A DNA stretch of 64,000 bases from Bettongia penicillata ogilbyi (GCA_023548195.1 JAJHZJ010000252.1:379501-443500), one strand, 5' to 3'; counted from the stretch's first letter, positions 33,001-46,028 are shown. Notes: a model not told the origin generated them from the sequence alone. A program made the numbers and translations.

Positions 33001-33289
33001 TCATCAACAGAGGGATAGCACCCTTCTTCATGTGTGTACCCTGACCATATGAGATCTCTATATGTGCACTTCTCATACCCTTATATGCATCCAGTCTTCC
33101 CACCAACTGATGTCCACGTTTCTAGGGAAATGTACCCAAGATTTAGAGGGACAATATTCAATTGTAACTTTTATCATTTTATTAAATATTTTTTACTTTG
33201 AAGTAATTGTGTACCCTTGTTAACTATGAGGGGAAAGTAAACACCTTAAGTCCTTTAGCTATGATTTTAAGTAGGTCAGAGGAATATAG

Positions 33290-33432
33290 ATTAGAGGTGG
33301 AAAGTCATTTAGTCCAAACTTATAATTTAAGATGAGGAAACTGAGGTCTGAAAAGTTCACCAAAGTAGTTAATCATAAGTCTGGGATTCCAACTCAGGTC
33401 CTCTGTCAGCAAACCTGATATTCTACTGTATG
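33290..33432 (-). repeat. MIR3-like SINE, antisense
   Basis: 'aagtcatttagtccaaactt', 'gatgaggaaactgaggtctg' and 'gggattccaactcaggtcct'. Confidence 0.75.
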
Positions 33433-33689
33433 ATATAATCTCCCACACTGTACGCTATAGGATGTGGACCTACTGAGTACTTTGAACCTGGGGCAGCTAT
33501 TCTGAGGGCCCTACATATGAAACGGTGTGTCCCAATGCTACACAACACTATTCTCCCCATTTTTCCCAGATAAGGAAGGTATTTATACTAATAAGTCTTT
33601 CTTTCCTATTGGTCACATACTTAGGGTGACAGTCATAGTAGCTGAGTCACTGAAACAAAGAGTACAGCTTCGTAATACATATTGCATGA
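33433..33689. other. Unassigned spacer
   Basis: Nothing recognised. Confidence 0.35.
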
Positions 33690-34160
33690 TTCCGTATTGG
33701 TTTCCCTAAAGATTGTGTCAATTCATCAGCATTGTAATAGTGTGCCTTTTCTCCCTGACACTAGCTCTGGCTTTGGTTGTTTTTGAACATCTCTGTCAAT
33801 GTCATGGATGTAAGGTGGCTTTGATTTGTGCTTCTCTAATTATTAGAAAGCTTGAACACTTTTTTGAGATAGTGATCGTTTGCACTTCTTTTGAGAACTG
33901 TTCATTGATATTGTTGACCAGTTATCAAGTAGGAAATCAGTTTTCCGCTTAAAAATCTGTGACTCTTACAGTCTTACAGACGTACAATCTCTTACAGACT
34001 TTACATGTCAGGTTTTTATCAGAAATATATGTTTTCTAATTAGCTCTCCTTTTTATTCTGGATGCACTTTTCTTTACTTTTAAATAATCTAATACATCAA
34101 TTTTGTCTCCTATACTTTCTTCTGTTTATTGAATTGATAAGATAATTTTCTTCCTCTCCA
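33690..34160 (-). repeat. L1 ORF2 relic, antisense
   Basis: 'gatttgtgcttctctaatta', 'cttttgagaactgttcattg' and 'aggtttttatcagaaatata' are antisense L1 ORF2 C-terminal landmarks. It is more diverged than the other L1 pieces. Confidence 0.7.
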
Positions 34161-34704
34161 AATTATGATAGCTATCTAATTAAAAATCCTCCTAATTTTT
34201 ATATTACATTTATTGTGGGAAATGCAATGATATAAATTTGCTTTAAGTAAAAATGATGCTTACAAGTGGTTCTCCCCATCCCCAGCTTACCTTTTATTTC
34301 TTACTGAAGAGCTTTTTGCATAATTCAGTTAGTTTCTAATTATGCAGGCTGCTTATTGCTTTCCTTGGAAAACAAAATTAAGTTTTGTTCCATGATTAGT
34401 ACAAGTGGGGAGTATTTCTGAGTACATCTACTATATTTAATGACAACACAGCAGCTTAGGAAACTTGGTTTGAGTGTCTTGACATACATGTTTTTCTGTG
34501 ATGGGTTCTACCTGCAGATCACCATCTCACAGGGAAAACTTTCTGCTTGGAAAGTGGGAGGTAGAGGGAGGAAAGAACACCTGTAAAGGAATCAAAGAGC
34601 CCCTGCTATTTAGAAGAATGGAAAATGTAACTATTTCTTGGAGGGGAGATTTGGTGTTCTTTTAAGTCTTCCACAGTGGGGACCTTAAATAATTATTTAC
34701 CCTT
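34161..34704. other. Unassigned interval
   Basis: Nothing recognised. Confidence 0.4.
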
Positions 34705-34805
34705 TGACAAAAAGTTTCATTAGTGTGAGCTTCAGCTGTCTTATTTGTAAGGCAAGGGAATTAGATCTCTAACATTCCTTCTAGCTCTTTTTCTATGACT
34801 GTCGA
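34705..34805 (+). repeat. MIR3-like SINE 3' end
   Basis: 'gagcttcagctgtcttattt' is followed by the L3-type tail 'attccttctagctcttttt' and 'ctatgactg'. Confidence 0.65.
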
Positions 34806-34957
34806 AAAATTCACTTTTCTTTTCTCTTAGAGGAAATACCTAAGTGATAACCATGCCATCAATTAATACAGCCTGTCTATTTTGACTAATAAAAGACCTT
34901 TTTTGTAATATTCTGGCTCTCAGATATGTTCTGGATAGGTAAAACTGCCCAAGTCAA

Positions 34958-35078
34958 ATTGATTTGCATTTATTAAATGCTTATTTTGTGCCAGGTACTG
35001 TGCAAAGCACTAGAGACACAAAGAAAAGCAAAAAATAAATACATAAATCTCAAAGGGTTCATAGCCTAATAGTTCAAC
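34958..35078 (-). repeat. L2 LINE 3' end, antisense
   Basis: 'gcatttattaaatgcttatt', 'tgccaggtactgtgcaaagc' and 'gttcatagcctaatag'. Confidence 0.8.
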
Positions 35079-36884
35079 TCTGAAAAGAAAAGGTATTGGT
35101 TCTTTTATATTCCAGCGGATCTGCAGCCTTAATGTCCTTTCTCCCTCTGCTGATGCAGATCTCAATGTATCTCTGCCTGACCATTCAGTGTAATTCTTGC
35201 CAATATCCTCTAAAATTTTTCCACAGCAAGTCTACCCAATATATGGAGGACTTTGCTTTAGCTCTCTTGACTCTGATAGATGATAGTGGAGCACATGGTC
35301 TGCCCATTGGTTATATTGTGTTCTCATCTCCATTTCCCTGGCCAATCTTTCTTTTTTCAGTCACACATTTTTCTGATCACAGTCTTTATGCTCGTCCTGC
35401 ATAATTCCTCATTTGTAATGAATTATAGTTCACTCACATGCAACATGGGCCTCTCCATTGCCCTTTGAGTCAATGAACTTCAGTTCTTAGGAGGCTGAGG
35501 TGCATGATGATTTACAATGAAGGCATCACCTGAAGACTATTCAAGGGAGTTGGGAAGCCATTGAGAGAACTTCATAATTACCAAAATAATTCAACTGATT
35601 TTTTTCCTTCTGTTTGATTCCGATTGTCTATTTGCAATGTCCACCCAAGATGGATGTAAGGACCAAATCTATAAGTTATCTCTCCACCCACACAACATAT
35701 TCTAAACAATAAGTGTACTTTATTAGGACATGTATTACTATAGGAAAAAAAATCTAAAGTAACAATACACAGAATATTCCAAATGTCTTAGTGTAGTTTT
35801 AAGATCTTTAATTGCTTAAAACTGGTTCAGGATTTTGGGGACACTATATTATAAGAAAGTAGTGGTGATATTCTTTCTATGTGACTTTTTTGCAAGCTTC
35901 CTAGATATTTCCATATGATGAAATTCCACTCCCACATGTCTCACTTCCAAACACATCTGCAGTAAGTCATTCAGATCAATGGGAAACATAGCTGATTAGC
36001 ACTCTCCTGGTGATGCTAATCTGTTTTCAAGGCAGGAATAAAAATGAACTAGTATGAAGGCCCTGCAGTGGCCAGCTTTTAATTCAACCTCTTAACACCC
36101 TGTTCTTACAATCTTTATCACTAGCTTTTGAAATATCATTATCCTAAATGCAATCCCCTATGGTAATGCAGAATTAAATATGCAAATTTAGGCAAACCAT
36201 CTCAGAAAGTCAAACATTGTTGTGTTCTCATCAAGCCTACTTCAAGAGGCAGAGAAGCCAACTGAAATATAAAACAAACTGGCTTTTTCTTTTTTAAAAA
36301 AAAAACAAAATAAAATGAAGTGAATACTCAGGATGTGAATGATAAGAAACTCCTGACACTGATTTGGTGACATTAACTGCAAGCCTTCTTGGCCCCACAT
36401 ATATATAATTTTCAAAATGGAAAACTCTACAAGGGCAATTCAGCCCTTTCCTCAGAACTCAGATCAAACTGGAACAATGAAAAGCCCTTACTTTGTTTTC
36501 CGAATTCTTCTGGACGACAAAATTGCACATTGCCTTCAGAAAGTAGACCCAAGGGAAAAGGGAAATATTACTATCTTATCTGAAATTGTAAAATGATCTT
36601 GAACATCTAGGGTCTGAATTTCCTTTTTGTGGTAAATATCAGCTAATCTGCTTCCACTAGAAATAGATAGAACTTTGGAGCAAGAAGATTCCAGGGTGAA
36701 GTGAAAGTTCTTCAAAAAATCTATTTGATGGCTAACCATCATTTGATGCTATTTGTGCAGCATCCCTGTTGCTCCCCCAACTTAATTTTGAATTTACAGT
36801 TATGTCCTCAGAAGGAGGCTGCAACATCAGGTTCAAGGATAATCTGTGGATTCACATTCTTACCACTAGAATTTATAAGCTCCC
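35079..36884. other. Unassigned interval
   Basis: About 1.8 kb. A 102-codon plus frame (35096-35404) has no recognisable domain and overlaps no identified repeat. Confidence 0.35.
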
Positions 36885-36996
36885 ACCAAGTCAAGTCACC
36901 AAGTATTTATTAGTGTCAGGTAATATTCTAAGTGCAAGGGATACAAATACAAGAAAAACGTCGTCCCTGCTCTCAAGAAACTTATTCTAATGGTGA
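36885..36996 (-). repeat. L2 LINE 3' end, antisense
   Basis: 'accaagtatttattagtgtc', 'caagggatacaaatacaaga' and 'tcaagaaacttattctaatg'. Confidence 0.75.
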
Positions 36997-37125
36997 AAAC
37001 AACAAATAAAAGAAAGCTGAAAACAGATGGAAGGCAAAGGAAGAAGATACCTGCCCAGCAGCATGGTGGAGAAAATCCAGAAAGTTCAGAGGTGAGCCCA
37101 TTGAGCTCAGGCATCTGTCTTCTTA

Positions 37126-37190
37126 TCAGTCATCATCAACACCATCATCATCATCATTATCATGTTCATAATTGTCATCATCATATATAA
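37126..37190. repeat. (CAT)n-like simple repeat
   Basis: Imperfect CAT/ATC trinucleotides. They yield a histidine-rich frame on the plus strand that is not a gene. Confidence 0.85.
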
Positions 37191-40184
37191 GGGTACGCAA
37201 TAACTCTTTTTTATATACCAGTGGTTAAATTATGAGGGCCTTAAACAAAATAAAAAGTACTTTCATTTTACTAAGAACAATCATCAAAAAAATTTAGAAG
37301 TGCAAAGATGATAGTTTGTCCTTAAATCTTAATAACCTTTAATATTTTATTTTTAATGAAAATGTCTCTACTATTTTTAATTCTATACATTTTTATTAAT
37401 TTTATTTCTTAAAGTAAGAACGTTCATATTCCCTTAAAATGCACGTTATAGAAGGAACAGGAATAGATAGTAACCCAACGTCAAATGGGTTTTTGTTGTT
37501 GTCTGTATTTTTTTTTATCACTATAAGGGAAAGTGATGCAAGATATTATGACTTTGATATTTTGAGAATGTATGAAATAATCCAAAATTCTTCCACTCCT
37601 CACTCCAAAGTATAAAGTTTTTAATGGTCCAATTGCAGTCTCCCTAGACTACTGTATCAAATCCATAGCTGCTGTCCAGGAATCAGTATAAATAAAAATC
37701 TTGTCTTCCCAGTCCTTCAGTGCTCTTTAGTCTGTCCACCAGATTGCAGCAATACAAAGAAGAGTTGAGATAACCATGGGAAAGGATGGGGAAGGCATAT
37801 TGGACTCCTTCCTCACTGAAAAAAAAGGGGCAGGTTGGGGAGGTTGAGGAGGGAGCAGAGGCATTGGTAAGGGGCATGACCCCATACCACTCACTCTAGG
37901 TCTGGTCTACTTGATCCACTAAATGGATGAAGTCAGGAATGGAGAGAAATGGATGTGACAACTTGGCACTAGGAACTATCAACCTTCCTTGTGGGCTACC
38001 TAGTGTAGGGGAGTTGACTCAACAAAGTACTCTAGCCTCCTTCAACTCTATCACTAGAGAGGAAATATCTCTAACCCCACTAGACATCCAGTATTGTTTG
38101 GTATTAACAAAGCCATTTGATATTATTAATTAATGAGATAATGGCAATTCCAAGGGTTTCCATTTGGAAATAACTCCCAAAATAACTCATGTAGAAACTG
38201 ACCATAGAACTAAAAAGTTCCCGATTCCCAAGAGCTCAGGATGTTCCTTTTCTCAGAGGCCTCCCTTCTAAATTCCCTGCTATGGAGACTGGGATGCCCC
38301 GGTAAGCCAACTGGGCATACCCTTGTATCATAGTAACTTGGCTACCAGTATCTAGCAATAGTCAAATGGGGAAGTGTCTACATTACTCTTGGGTAGAGCT
38401 AACAGGCTACATGTCACAGTACAGTTTTTGCTAGCACTACCACCCTAAGATAGCGATTGCATACTTCCTTATCAACTTCATATTTTAAGACCTACTCACA
38501 CCCAAAGCTGCATCTGGGAAAAGACATTATCTCTTTCTGCCCACCTCAAAGGTTGGTAAACATTGTGCCTCCTCCCACCATTCTCAGGATGCCTATAGGT
38601 ACTGACTATTACTCACTAAAATTTGACATGTTGGTTGGCCAACACTTGCATAGCTGTATATCAAGAAAGCCTGACACTTCAGAAGACAGATTTAATTGCC
38701 CCCAAATCAGAGTAGTCTTAGGGTATGCCAGACTTTTCTCTGATGGAATTTAAGGAACAAGCAAATACTGGGCATGCCTTTGGAAAGCTTTAAATTACTA
38801 AGTACTAGATGAATTCAGCAATTAGGGAGTAGTGCCTCTCAGGAGCTGCCTGGGGGAGAGAAGAAGGAAGGAATTTCATTCTCCTCTCCTCCCATCCCAT
38901 AATGTCCATGTAACTCTGAAGCGGAGTTACTGGAGTAATAGAACACACTGCATCCATCAGGGTATGGGCAAAGATGTACATTTCACATAGTTACAGATAC
39001 CAAGAGGCAGTCAGAAAAGGGAGGAAGCAGCTTCCAAGAGAAAACTCATTGGTTTGGTAGGGAGGGAAAAAAAGTAGTCCACTGAGAATTCAAGAGAGAA
39101 CTACTCCTAGCAATGAGTAGTTCTGCAAAAAAAAAAAAAAGGAAATTCTGGGATCCTGATGAGCAATTCACTCAACAGAGACCCCTGTTCCCAAGGGTGA
39201 AGCTGCAAGAGGGCATCTGGGTACTGCATTGCAAGATTCGTGAATAGCCTTGGCTATGTATGTTCTCTATGCCTGTGCCTCACTACCCTTGAAGTCTAAG
39301 TCTGTGTTCACCCTTCTCATAGAACAGTGTCTGTGTTTGTGGGAAAGTGTACCAAGGATTATCAGAAGAATGCTTCTTAACTGTCATTTTTAATATGCCT
39401 ATTAGTAAATGCCTTTGTCAAAAATTAATTGTGCCTAATGGCCGGCTATTCCCTGAAAATGAACTAAGCTACACTAGGTTAGAGGAATATCTCAGAGGTG
39501 GCATTGTGCATTAAAGGCACTGACTGGGAGGACACTGGGAGGACTGAACTCCATTTAATAGAGGGTTTTATTCAAGAGTAAAGGAGGGAGATATTTAACA
39601 AGTACTAGGAAAGACATGGGATTAGGGAAAATATCCTACTTAATAACAAACACACAAATCTATCAAAAAGTCCTTTAAGTGAATAAGAATATAATCTTTA
39701 AAAGTAACCCTAAAGGTACAAAACGTTCAATGTTTTGTTAGAAATAGGGTAGAATTAGATTCCCTCTTTACGATCTAGTTGGGCCTACCTTGGTTGGCCC
39801 TAGGCCATGTAGGCTTTCTATCTCCAAACCAATCGGAAAGGAGGATTGAGGAAAAAAAATAATAGAAGCTGCTCTGGATTCTTATTTATCTACCGGAGGA
39901 GCACTGCTGACATCTGCAACTACTCTATTTATCAGAATGGGCCCAAGAAGAGGGAAAACTCATTAAAAAAATCTCTTCTCTTTTAAATTCTTTCCCCTAT
40001 TTCTGATCTAATGAGGTCATATACTAGGGTCTCCTGGTATGACACTCAGCTTCCTTGAGGACCTTCCAAAGTCTATTCTAGATCTGAAGGTCTGTGGAAA
40101 TGTTCTCTTTCAAGGCACAAGTCAGCTTTGAATCAAGAAGGGCTAGGCTTGTTAACCACATAAAACTGCCTCTTTGATCCATTC
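37191..40184. other. Largest unassigned interval
   Basis: About 3 kb with no recognised repeat core. It contains an A14 run near 39127 and, near 39405-39440, 'taaatgcctttgtc' with 'aaaaattaattgtg'. A similar 'aaaaattaattggtg' occurs at 62678, next to LTR-like copy C. It may be a decayed LTR element; no conserved retroviral motif was read. Confidence 0.35.
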
Positions 40185-40335
40185 ATCAGTATAAGGAAAT
40201 CAAGATGAGGAAACAGACTCATGGAGGTCAAGAAACTAACCCAAGGTTACACAGCTAGTAAAAGACAGAACTGAGTTAAATCCAGGTCCTCTAACTCCAA
40301 ACTAGAGAATTCTGCCTTCTAATCATTGGATGCCA
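40185..40335 (-). repeat. MIR-type SINE, antisense
   Basis: 'agatgaggaaacagactcat', 'caaggttacacagctagta' and 'aaatccaggtcctctaact'. Confidence 0.8.
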
Positions 40336-40836
40336 TTCTCCTGAAAACTTTTGTTCTGTCTAGATCCAAGTTGGGGAAGGGTGAGTTATTATGCCCTCTC
40401 CCCTAATTCCAAAAAAAAATTAGAAGGTAAATCAGTGTCAATGGAGAATTATATTATGAAAGATGACTAATCCTTCTGGTTCCTAACAGGAAACCTGTAT
40501 TCCCAAGAGCTCCACGGTGTTCTCTATAGTCTGGGGCAATGAATTTACTAAGAAAGTTTCAATGAAAGTGGGAGAGGGGAGGTGAGAGGAAAGAAATAAA
40601 AATGGTGGTAAGATACTGTGATTTCAAGCTACCAAAGACTAAAGACAAACATTCTCTACTTCTAACTCTGTGTCTACATTGGTGTCATCTCCATACACAA
40701 AATTAAACATAGTTTCTAAGTGTATTATGGAGAATAGCAAAGTGTCTTTGGCATTTTGAAAATATTAAATGATATAATCAAGGTTTTAAAACTCTTTAAA
40801 TGCATTTTTAATGAAGCGATCTATTTTATTTTTAAG
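40336..40836. other. Unassigned interval
   Basis: Nothing recognised. Confidence 0.35.
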
Positions 40837-41065
40837 GGTATGTAGACAGCACAATGGATAGAGTGCCAGACCTGGAGTCAGGAAGATCTGAGTTCTAAGC
40901 TAGCCTCAGTCACTTACTAGTTGTGTGATCCTGCACAAGTCACTTAACTCTGTTTAGTTTCCTTACCTATAAAATGAGTTGGAGAAGGAAACGGCAAACC
41001 ATTCCAGTATCTTTGCCAAGAAAATCCCAAATGGGATCATAAAGAGTCAGACACAAGGGAACAAT
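40837..41065 (+). repeat. MON1-type SINE, near complete
   Basis: 'agcacaatggatagagtgcc', 'acaagtcacttaactctgtt', 'ggagaaggaaacggcaaacc', 'gtatctttgccaagaaaa' and 'cataaagagtcagacac', head to tail. Confidence 0.93.
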
Positions 41066-41589
41066 TACAAAAATCCATTTTATCAATCAGTGACAATCTT
41101 ATCTCAGTTCAAAATACCAGAGTTGCAATTTTTCAGTTAGCTTTTCTAGTCTAATAAACAAAGTAAACCAAAGTTGTTTACAAAGTAGGAGTGGGAAAAT
41201 TCTGCCCTCCACCTCCTCTTAATACTGAGTGAAAAAGTCTTTCAAAAAATTCTTCAAGAACTTACCAAAAATGAAAATATAGACAAGGTCTTCAAAGACC
41301 TTGAACACTGAATCTCTAATGAGGTGACATCCTGTAGTGTCCCTAAACATGGAGTGACTATTTCTTCCCATTCTGGTCCTTTCCAGATGTTGTAATCTCA
41401 TCTATATTTCCCCTGACTTAAATACCATGACTTCCATTATCCCTTATCACTTATTCCCTAAATCAAAAATTATCATCCCTTCCCCCATATTAACACAATT
41501 CAACTCAATCTAATCCCTTAGGAAAGGCCTAAGTCTCAACACTTGAGGCCACAGACACAAAAATGAGCAAACACAAGTAGTATAAAGAT
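41066..41589. other. Unassigned interval
   Basis: Nothing recognised. Confidence 0.35.
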
Positions 41590-41922
41590 ATAAAGAGGCA
41601 GTTCTCAAGGGAAGAGATCCAAACTATAGCTATATGAAAAAAATGCTCTAAATCACTACTAATTGGAGAAGTAAAATTAGAACAATTTTGATATTCAGAC
41701 TCATACTTATCAGATTAGCAAAGATCAGATTAGCAGAAAAGGAGAATGATAGATATTAGAAGGTCCGTGAGAAAATAAGCAAACTGAGGCACTTTTGGTG
41801 TAACTGTGAATAGGCACTACCATTTTGGAAAGCAATTTGGAATTGTACACAAAAAAGTCATTACATGGTGCATGCCCTTTAACACAGCTATACCGCCTCT
41901 AGGCCTATATCTATTACTGTAT
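41590..41922 (+). repeat. L1 ORF2 3' fragment, sense half of an inverted pair
   Basis: 'agctatatgaaaaaaatgct', 'ctaaatcactactaattgg', 'aaagcaatttggaattgtac' and 'gcctctaggcctatatct' form the L1 ORF2 C-terminal region. The fragment stops where the next, inverted fragment begins in the family order. Confidence 0.85.
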
Positions 41923-42180
41923 AAATGTTCTCCTGGTTCTGCTCACTTCACTTTGCATCAGTTCTTGTAAGTCTCTCCAGATTTTCATGAAATCATCCCG
42001 CTTATCATTTCTTGTAGCACAATAGTATTCCATTACAATCACATGCCACAACTGCTCAGCCATTCCTCAACTGAAGGGCATCCCCTCAGTTGTCAATTCT
42101 TTGCCACCCCAAAAAGAGCTGTCATATGTATTTTTGTATACATAGGTCCTCCCCCCTTTTTTAAATCTCTTTGCAGAAAA
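41923..42180 (-). repeat. L1 ORF2 3' fragment, inverted half
   Basis: 'ctcctggttctgctcacttc', 'ttctagcacaatagtattcc' type landmarks (here 'gtagcacaatagtattcca') and 'ttttgtatacataggtcctc' are the antisense of the L1 segment that would directly follow 41590-41922. There is no poly(T) or 3' UTR at the junction, so it does not look like a separate insertion. Confidence 0.8.
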
Positions 42181-42304
42181 AAGACACTATAAATACAAAA
42201 AGATTTATTACAGTTCTTCTAGAATTCATTTATTCTTGGCCTGAGGAAGACATTGTCCCAGGTAGACAGGTATTCAGTGTAGGGTAGATTGTTAAGTAAG
42301 TACG

Positions 42305-42438
42305 TATGTTATCTATCCTTTTAGACTATAAACTTCTTGAGGGCAAAGATTGTGCCTCAAGTATCTTTGTATGATCCTTAATTGTACTACTCAGCCAATA
42401 GAGTAACCATTTAATAAATGTTTATTGAATGAGATATC
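42305..42438 (+). repeat. L2 LINE 3' end
   Basis: 'ctataaacttcttgagggca', then 'aagattgtgcc', then 'tttaataaatgtttattgaa'. Confidence 0.88.
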
Positions 42439-42984
42439 TTAGATCATTATTTTTTATTCTCTTTAGAATCATTTGAATTACACAAACATAAAGCTGAAAA
42501 AATAGAACAGGGCTTGAATAAAAGTTCTTTTAAAAAATATTTATAGTTGTCTGTCTATGTAGTCCCCAAATTACAAACTGGTTGTTTATAGGAGTTCATT
42601 TGAAAGTCAATTAGAACTTGAAATATATGTTCCCATAGAAACTTTGTTAGCAATCATTTAGATTATCAGATTGGCCCACAAAATCTTCTTTAAACCAAAA
42701 TTTGCCTGAATGATGGTAGTATTTACAAGAGATCTAATCAACATTTCTAACATATTCTTTCTTCAAAAAAAAGTTATATTCTATTGCTCCTTTTTTTAAC
42801 ATTGCTCTTACTCCCTAATGATTTCTGCACAATATACCCTCAGTCAATCCTATCTTTTAACAAAAGTACAGGTAAGAAAAAAAAATTAGCACATTTGCCA
42901 TATCTGACAACATATGCCTCCTTCTATCCCTAAAGTCTAGCACCTTTCTAAAAAGACATCATCTACAAAAATGATCTTCATAGA
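42439..42984. other. Unassigned interval
   Basis: Nothing recognised; several short A-runs. Confidence 0.35.
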
Positions 42985-44438
42985 CTATATTGAAGCTATG
43001 GAAACTGATGAGATAGCCAAAACAGAGTATGTAAAGAGGATAGAAGAAGGTACAGGACAGATCACTAAATTATATTCATCCATGGCAGACAGGTCATAAA
43101 TGAAAAAAAGTGTCAAAGGCAATTGGGAATCATTGGTTAAACAGGTAAGAGGAGACACTGTACAGAGCAGTGACAAGAAAACCCAAGGAGAAGAGAGTTT
43201 ACAGGAGAGATCAACAGTGTCAAATGCTGTAGAAAGATTAAAAAAGATGAGAACCGAGAAAAGACCATTGGACTCAGCAATTATGAGATCGCTAACAACC
43301 TTGGAGAGAAAAATCTCATTTGAATGGTGGAATTAGTAGCCAGATTCCAAGGGGTTAAGAAGTAGGAAGAGAAAAAGTGAAGATACATAAGTATATGACT
43401 TTCTAGGAATTTATCTGTGAAAAGAAGACAAAATTATAAGACGATACCTTGAGGTAACAGCAAAGTAAGATAAAGGTTTTTTTTTAAAGAATAGTGCACA
43501 TTTGGACACGTTTACATTCAACAGGGTAAGAGCCAGTGGGGGAAAAAATAGAAGATTAGAGATAAAAAAAAAGGAAATGACAAAAAGGACACATTCCCAG
43601 AGAAAATAGAAGGGAATACGCTGAGGGCACAGGCAGAGGGGTCGGCCTTGGTAAGGACAAGAGCTACATCAATCTCAGAATCTGAAGTACAGGAGATAGG
43701 ATGAATGATAATTATGAAGGCATATAAAGTATAAAATTGGGGAAAAGAAGGAGCTCATGACAGATAGCCTGGATTTTCTCAGTACAGTATAAGGCAAGGT
43801 CTTTGATGGTACAGAGGTAGGGAGATGCGGTACAGGTTCTTCAAGGAAAGAAGAGGAAGTTTGGAACATATGCTGAAGTATGATAGAGTCAATCAGGGAG
43901 CAGAAGGGTTGCCATACAGTGGTGAAAGTCCAGTTGAGCTTGGATAACATAAATTCATAATGGAACTCAGTAGCATTCAAGTAGGATCATAGAAGGTGGA
44001 GGATGATGGTTTGGCAAGGGCAGGGGAGGTATAATGATCAACTTGTATTTTGGGGTTTTAATATGAAAAGGAATAAGCAGAAATGGGTCCTGAAACAAAG
44101 GACAGTAATTGAACCCATTAACTAAAGTGTCAAGACTGCAAAGAGAGAAAAGTGAAGTTGGAGCAGAGAAAACAGGAAGGGTAAGAGTGACTGGAGACTT
44201 TAGAAAGAATGAACATAGGAAGAGGTAGAAGCATAGGAGGTTATGACCAGATAAAATTCAAGTTCTGTACAGGCATAAGTGGATTATGATGAGATCAGAT
44301 TTTGGCTTCCCATACAGGTGCAGCTCCTGGATAAGGGTTGTTTTTCATTTACTGTCACTGTGTGATAGGTTGGAGTGAAGATAAGTCAGAGGTGTTGGAG
44401 AGTTGAGCTGAAAGGCCAGAGTCTTTGAGGTAGTATGT
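42985..44438 (-). pseudogene. L2 LINE ORF2 relic, antisense
   Basis: A 1.45-kb antisense L2 stretch. 'aacagtgtcaaatgctgtag', 'gaccattggactcagcaatt', 'gccagattccaaggggttaa', 'gggtcggccttggtaaggac' and 'cagtataaggcaaggtcttt' are the reverse of L2 ORF2 around and upstream of the A-F-D-T-V reverse-transcriptase motif. The minus-strand reading is broken; the longest open piece is 101 codons (43675-43980). There is no 5' or 3' end, so it is an internal fragment. Confidence 0.85.
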
Positions 44439-44439
44439 G

Positions 44440-44697
44440 GGAAGGCTGGGTGGCACCATGGTGCACAGAGTGCTGGACCTAAAGTCAGGAGGACTCGTCT
44501 TCATAAGTCCAAATCCACCCTTAAACACTTACTAGCTTTTTGGCCCTGGGAAAGTCACTTAACCCTCCCTGTTTCCCTCAGTTTCCATATCTATATAATG
44601 AGCTGCAGAAGGAAACGACAAACCACTCCAGTACCTTTGCCAAGAAAACCCCAAATGGGGTCACAGAAAGTTGGACAATACTGAAACTACTGAGCAA
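44440..44697 (+). repeat. MON1-type SINE, near complete
   Basis: 'tgggtggcaccatggtgcac', 'gaaggaaacgacaaacc', 'agtacctttgccaagaaaac' and 'gtcacagaaagttggac'. It directly abuts the end of the L2 relic. Confidence 0.92.
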
Positions 44698-44912
44698 TAC
44701 CAACCACATCATTATTTAGGTGGAAAGCTCTGGTCCCAGACCAGAGAATGGATCACAGCATACAGGACCCGAAGAGATCCCTAGAGGCCATCTGGATCAA
44801 CCTTATTTTGGTAACTGGGCCCAAAGAGGTCAGACAGTCAGCATGTCTGAAGGCTCAGAACCGAATCTAGGTCCTCTGACTAAATCCAGCCTTCTTCTCA
44901 CTGTATCAGTAG
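44698..44912 (-). repeat. MIR3-like SINE, antisense
   Basis: 'ccatctggatcaaccttatt', 'ggtcagacagtcagcatg' and 'gaatctaggtcctctgacta'. Confidence 0.6.
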
Positions 44913-45704
44913 ACACTGATGTAGTAAGTACACTGTGGAGGGGGATAGGGTAAGGACATACATTAGCAATTAACAAGATACGGGAGTAACGGTTCTCACT
45001 GTTGCTGAGACAGTTTGATTGGTTCCTCAGAAAGGAAGGTTTGTGTCAACAACTTGAGATGGTTTGGTCTTGGCCTTCTTGAAGTTTTCACTAAGCATGT
45101 GTTCAATAAATGAATCAAGCAGATGTTCTAATCTATATTAATATGAGTTTAACAGGAATAAAAATGAGACTGGTGAAGGGAAGAAATCAAGAACATGTAA
45201 CCTTATGTGCAAGAACTTCCCCCTTACGCTTTCCTCTTCCCCCTAAAATTATTCATTACATTTGTAAAATATGAGCTATGGAAAACTGTGTAAGGGTAGT
45301 ACAATTTTTTCTGGAACTTAGTTAAAATGCCATACAGCATAAGGTGCCAAAGATATTATTCAGAAATCTCATTTTTATGAATTAAGTAATTAGGCTTCTC
45401 TATAGAATAATGTGATTTTAAAGATGAATATTACTAGAAAATTGGTTTGTCTTTTGTGGTGAAAAAAACCTTTAAATTGAGGTATTTTTCATGTAAAAAA
45501 AGCTTCTCATGAGAAAGTCTGATATTAAAACAAAAGCCTCCTCTGAAGGAATGTCAAGATCATGATATTTCAAAGTTCCTTCCATGGTGCGGATGCTCTG
45601 TGAAATCTGGGACTGATGTGCAAGCCAGGGATAGCTGGACAATACCAGGTCAGGCAACCACGTATACAAGGCTGCCAAGCACTCACCTTTCCATTGGTCA
45701 TTTG
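44913..45704. other. Unassigned interval
   Basis: Nothing recognised. An 87-codon minus frame at 45472-45735 has no known motif. Confidence 0.4.
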
Positions 45705-45915
45705 GCTTAATAATATAGGACTTTAAGGTTTTCAAAGTGTTTTATATGTTATTTTATCCTCATAACAACTCTATGAAGTAGGTAAATGTCTTCATTTTGC
45801 CATGAGAAGATTGATGCTAAGCAAGGTAAGTGACTTGCCCAAGGTTGCTCAACTAGTAAGTATGTAAGGAAGGATGTGAACCCAGGCCTTCCTGATTTGA
45901 ATGAAGTACTGTCCA
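45705..45915 (-). repeat. MIR-type SINE, antisense
   Basis: 'actctatgaagtaggtaaat', 'gtaagtgacttgcccaaggt' and 'gatgtgaacccaggccttcc'. Confidence 0.85.
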
Positions 45916-45929
45916 CTCTGTCCCTGTCT

Positions 45930-46028
45930 TCCAATACTTGATGGTAGGGATTATGTTCGCTTTTGTCTACTTTCAATGTCTAGAACAGTACCATTCACAT
46001 AATAGGTGATTAATAAGTACTTGCTATG
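45930..46028 (+). repeat. L2 LINE 3' end
   Basis: 'gatggtagggattatgttcg', then 'catttcacataataggtgat' type sequence (here 'cacataataggtgattaata'). Confidence 0.75.

Noticed and set aside
37191..40184. Endogenous retrovirus interior
   Set aside because: No conserved retroviral protein motif or primer-binding site could be read; only a weak string shared with another LTR-like copy.
41590..42180. Twin-primed L1 insertion
   Set aside because: Twin priming inverts the 5' segment and leaves the 3' end and tail in sense orientation. Here the 3' segment is the inverted one and no tail is present.
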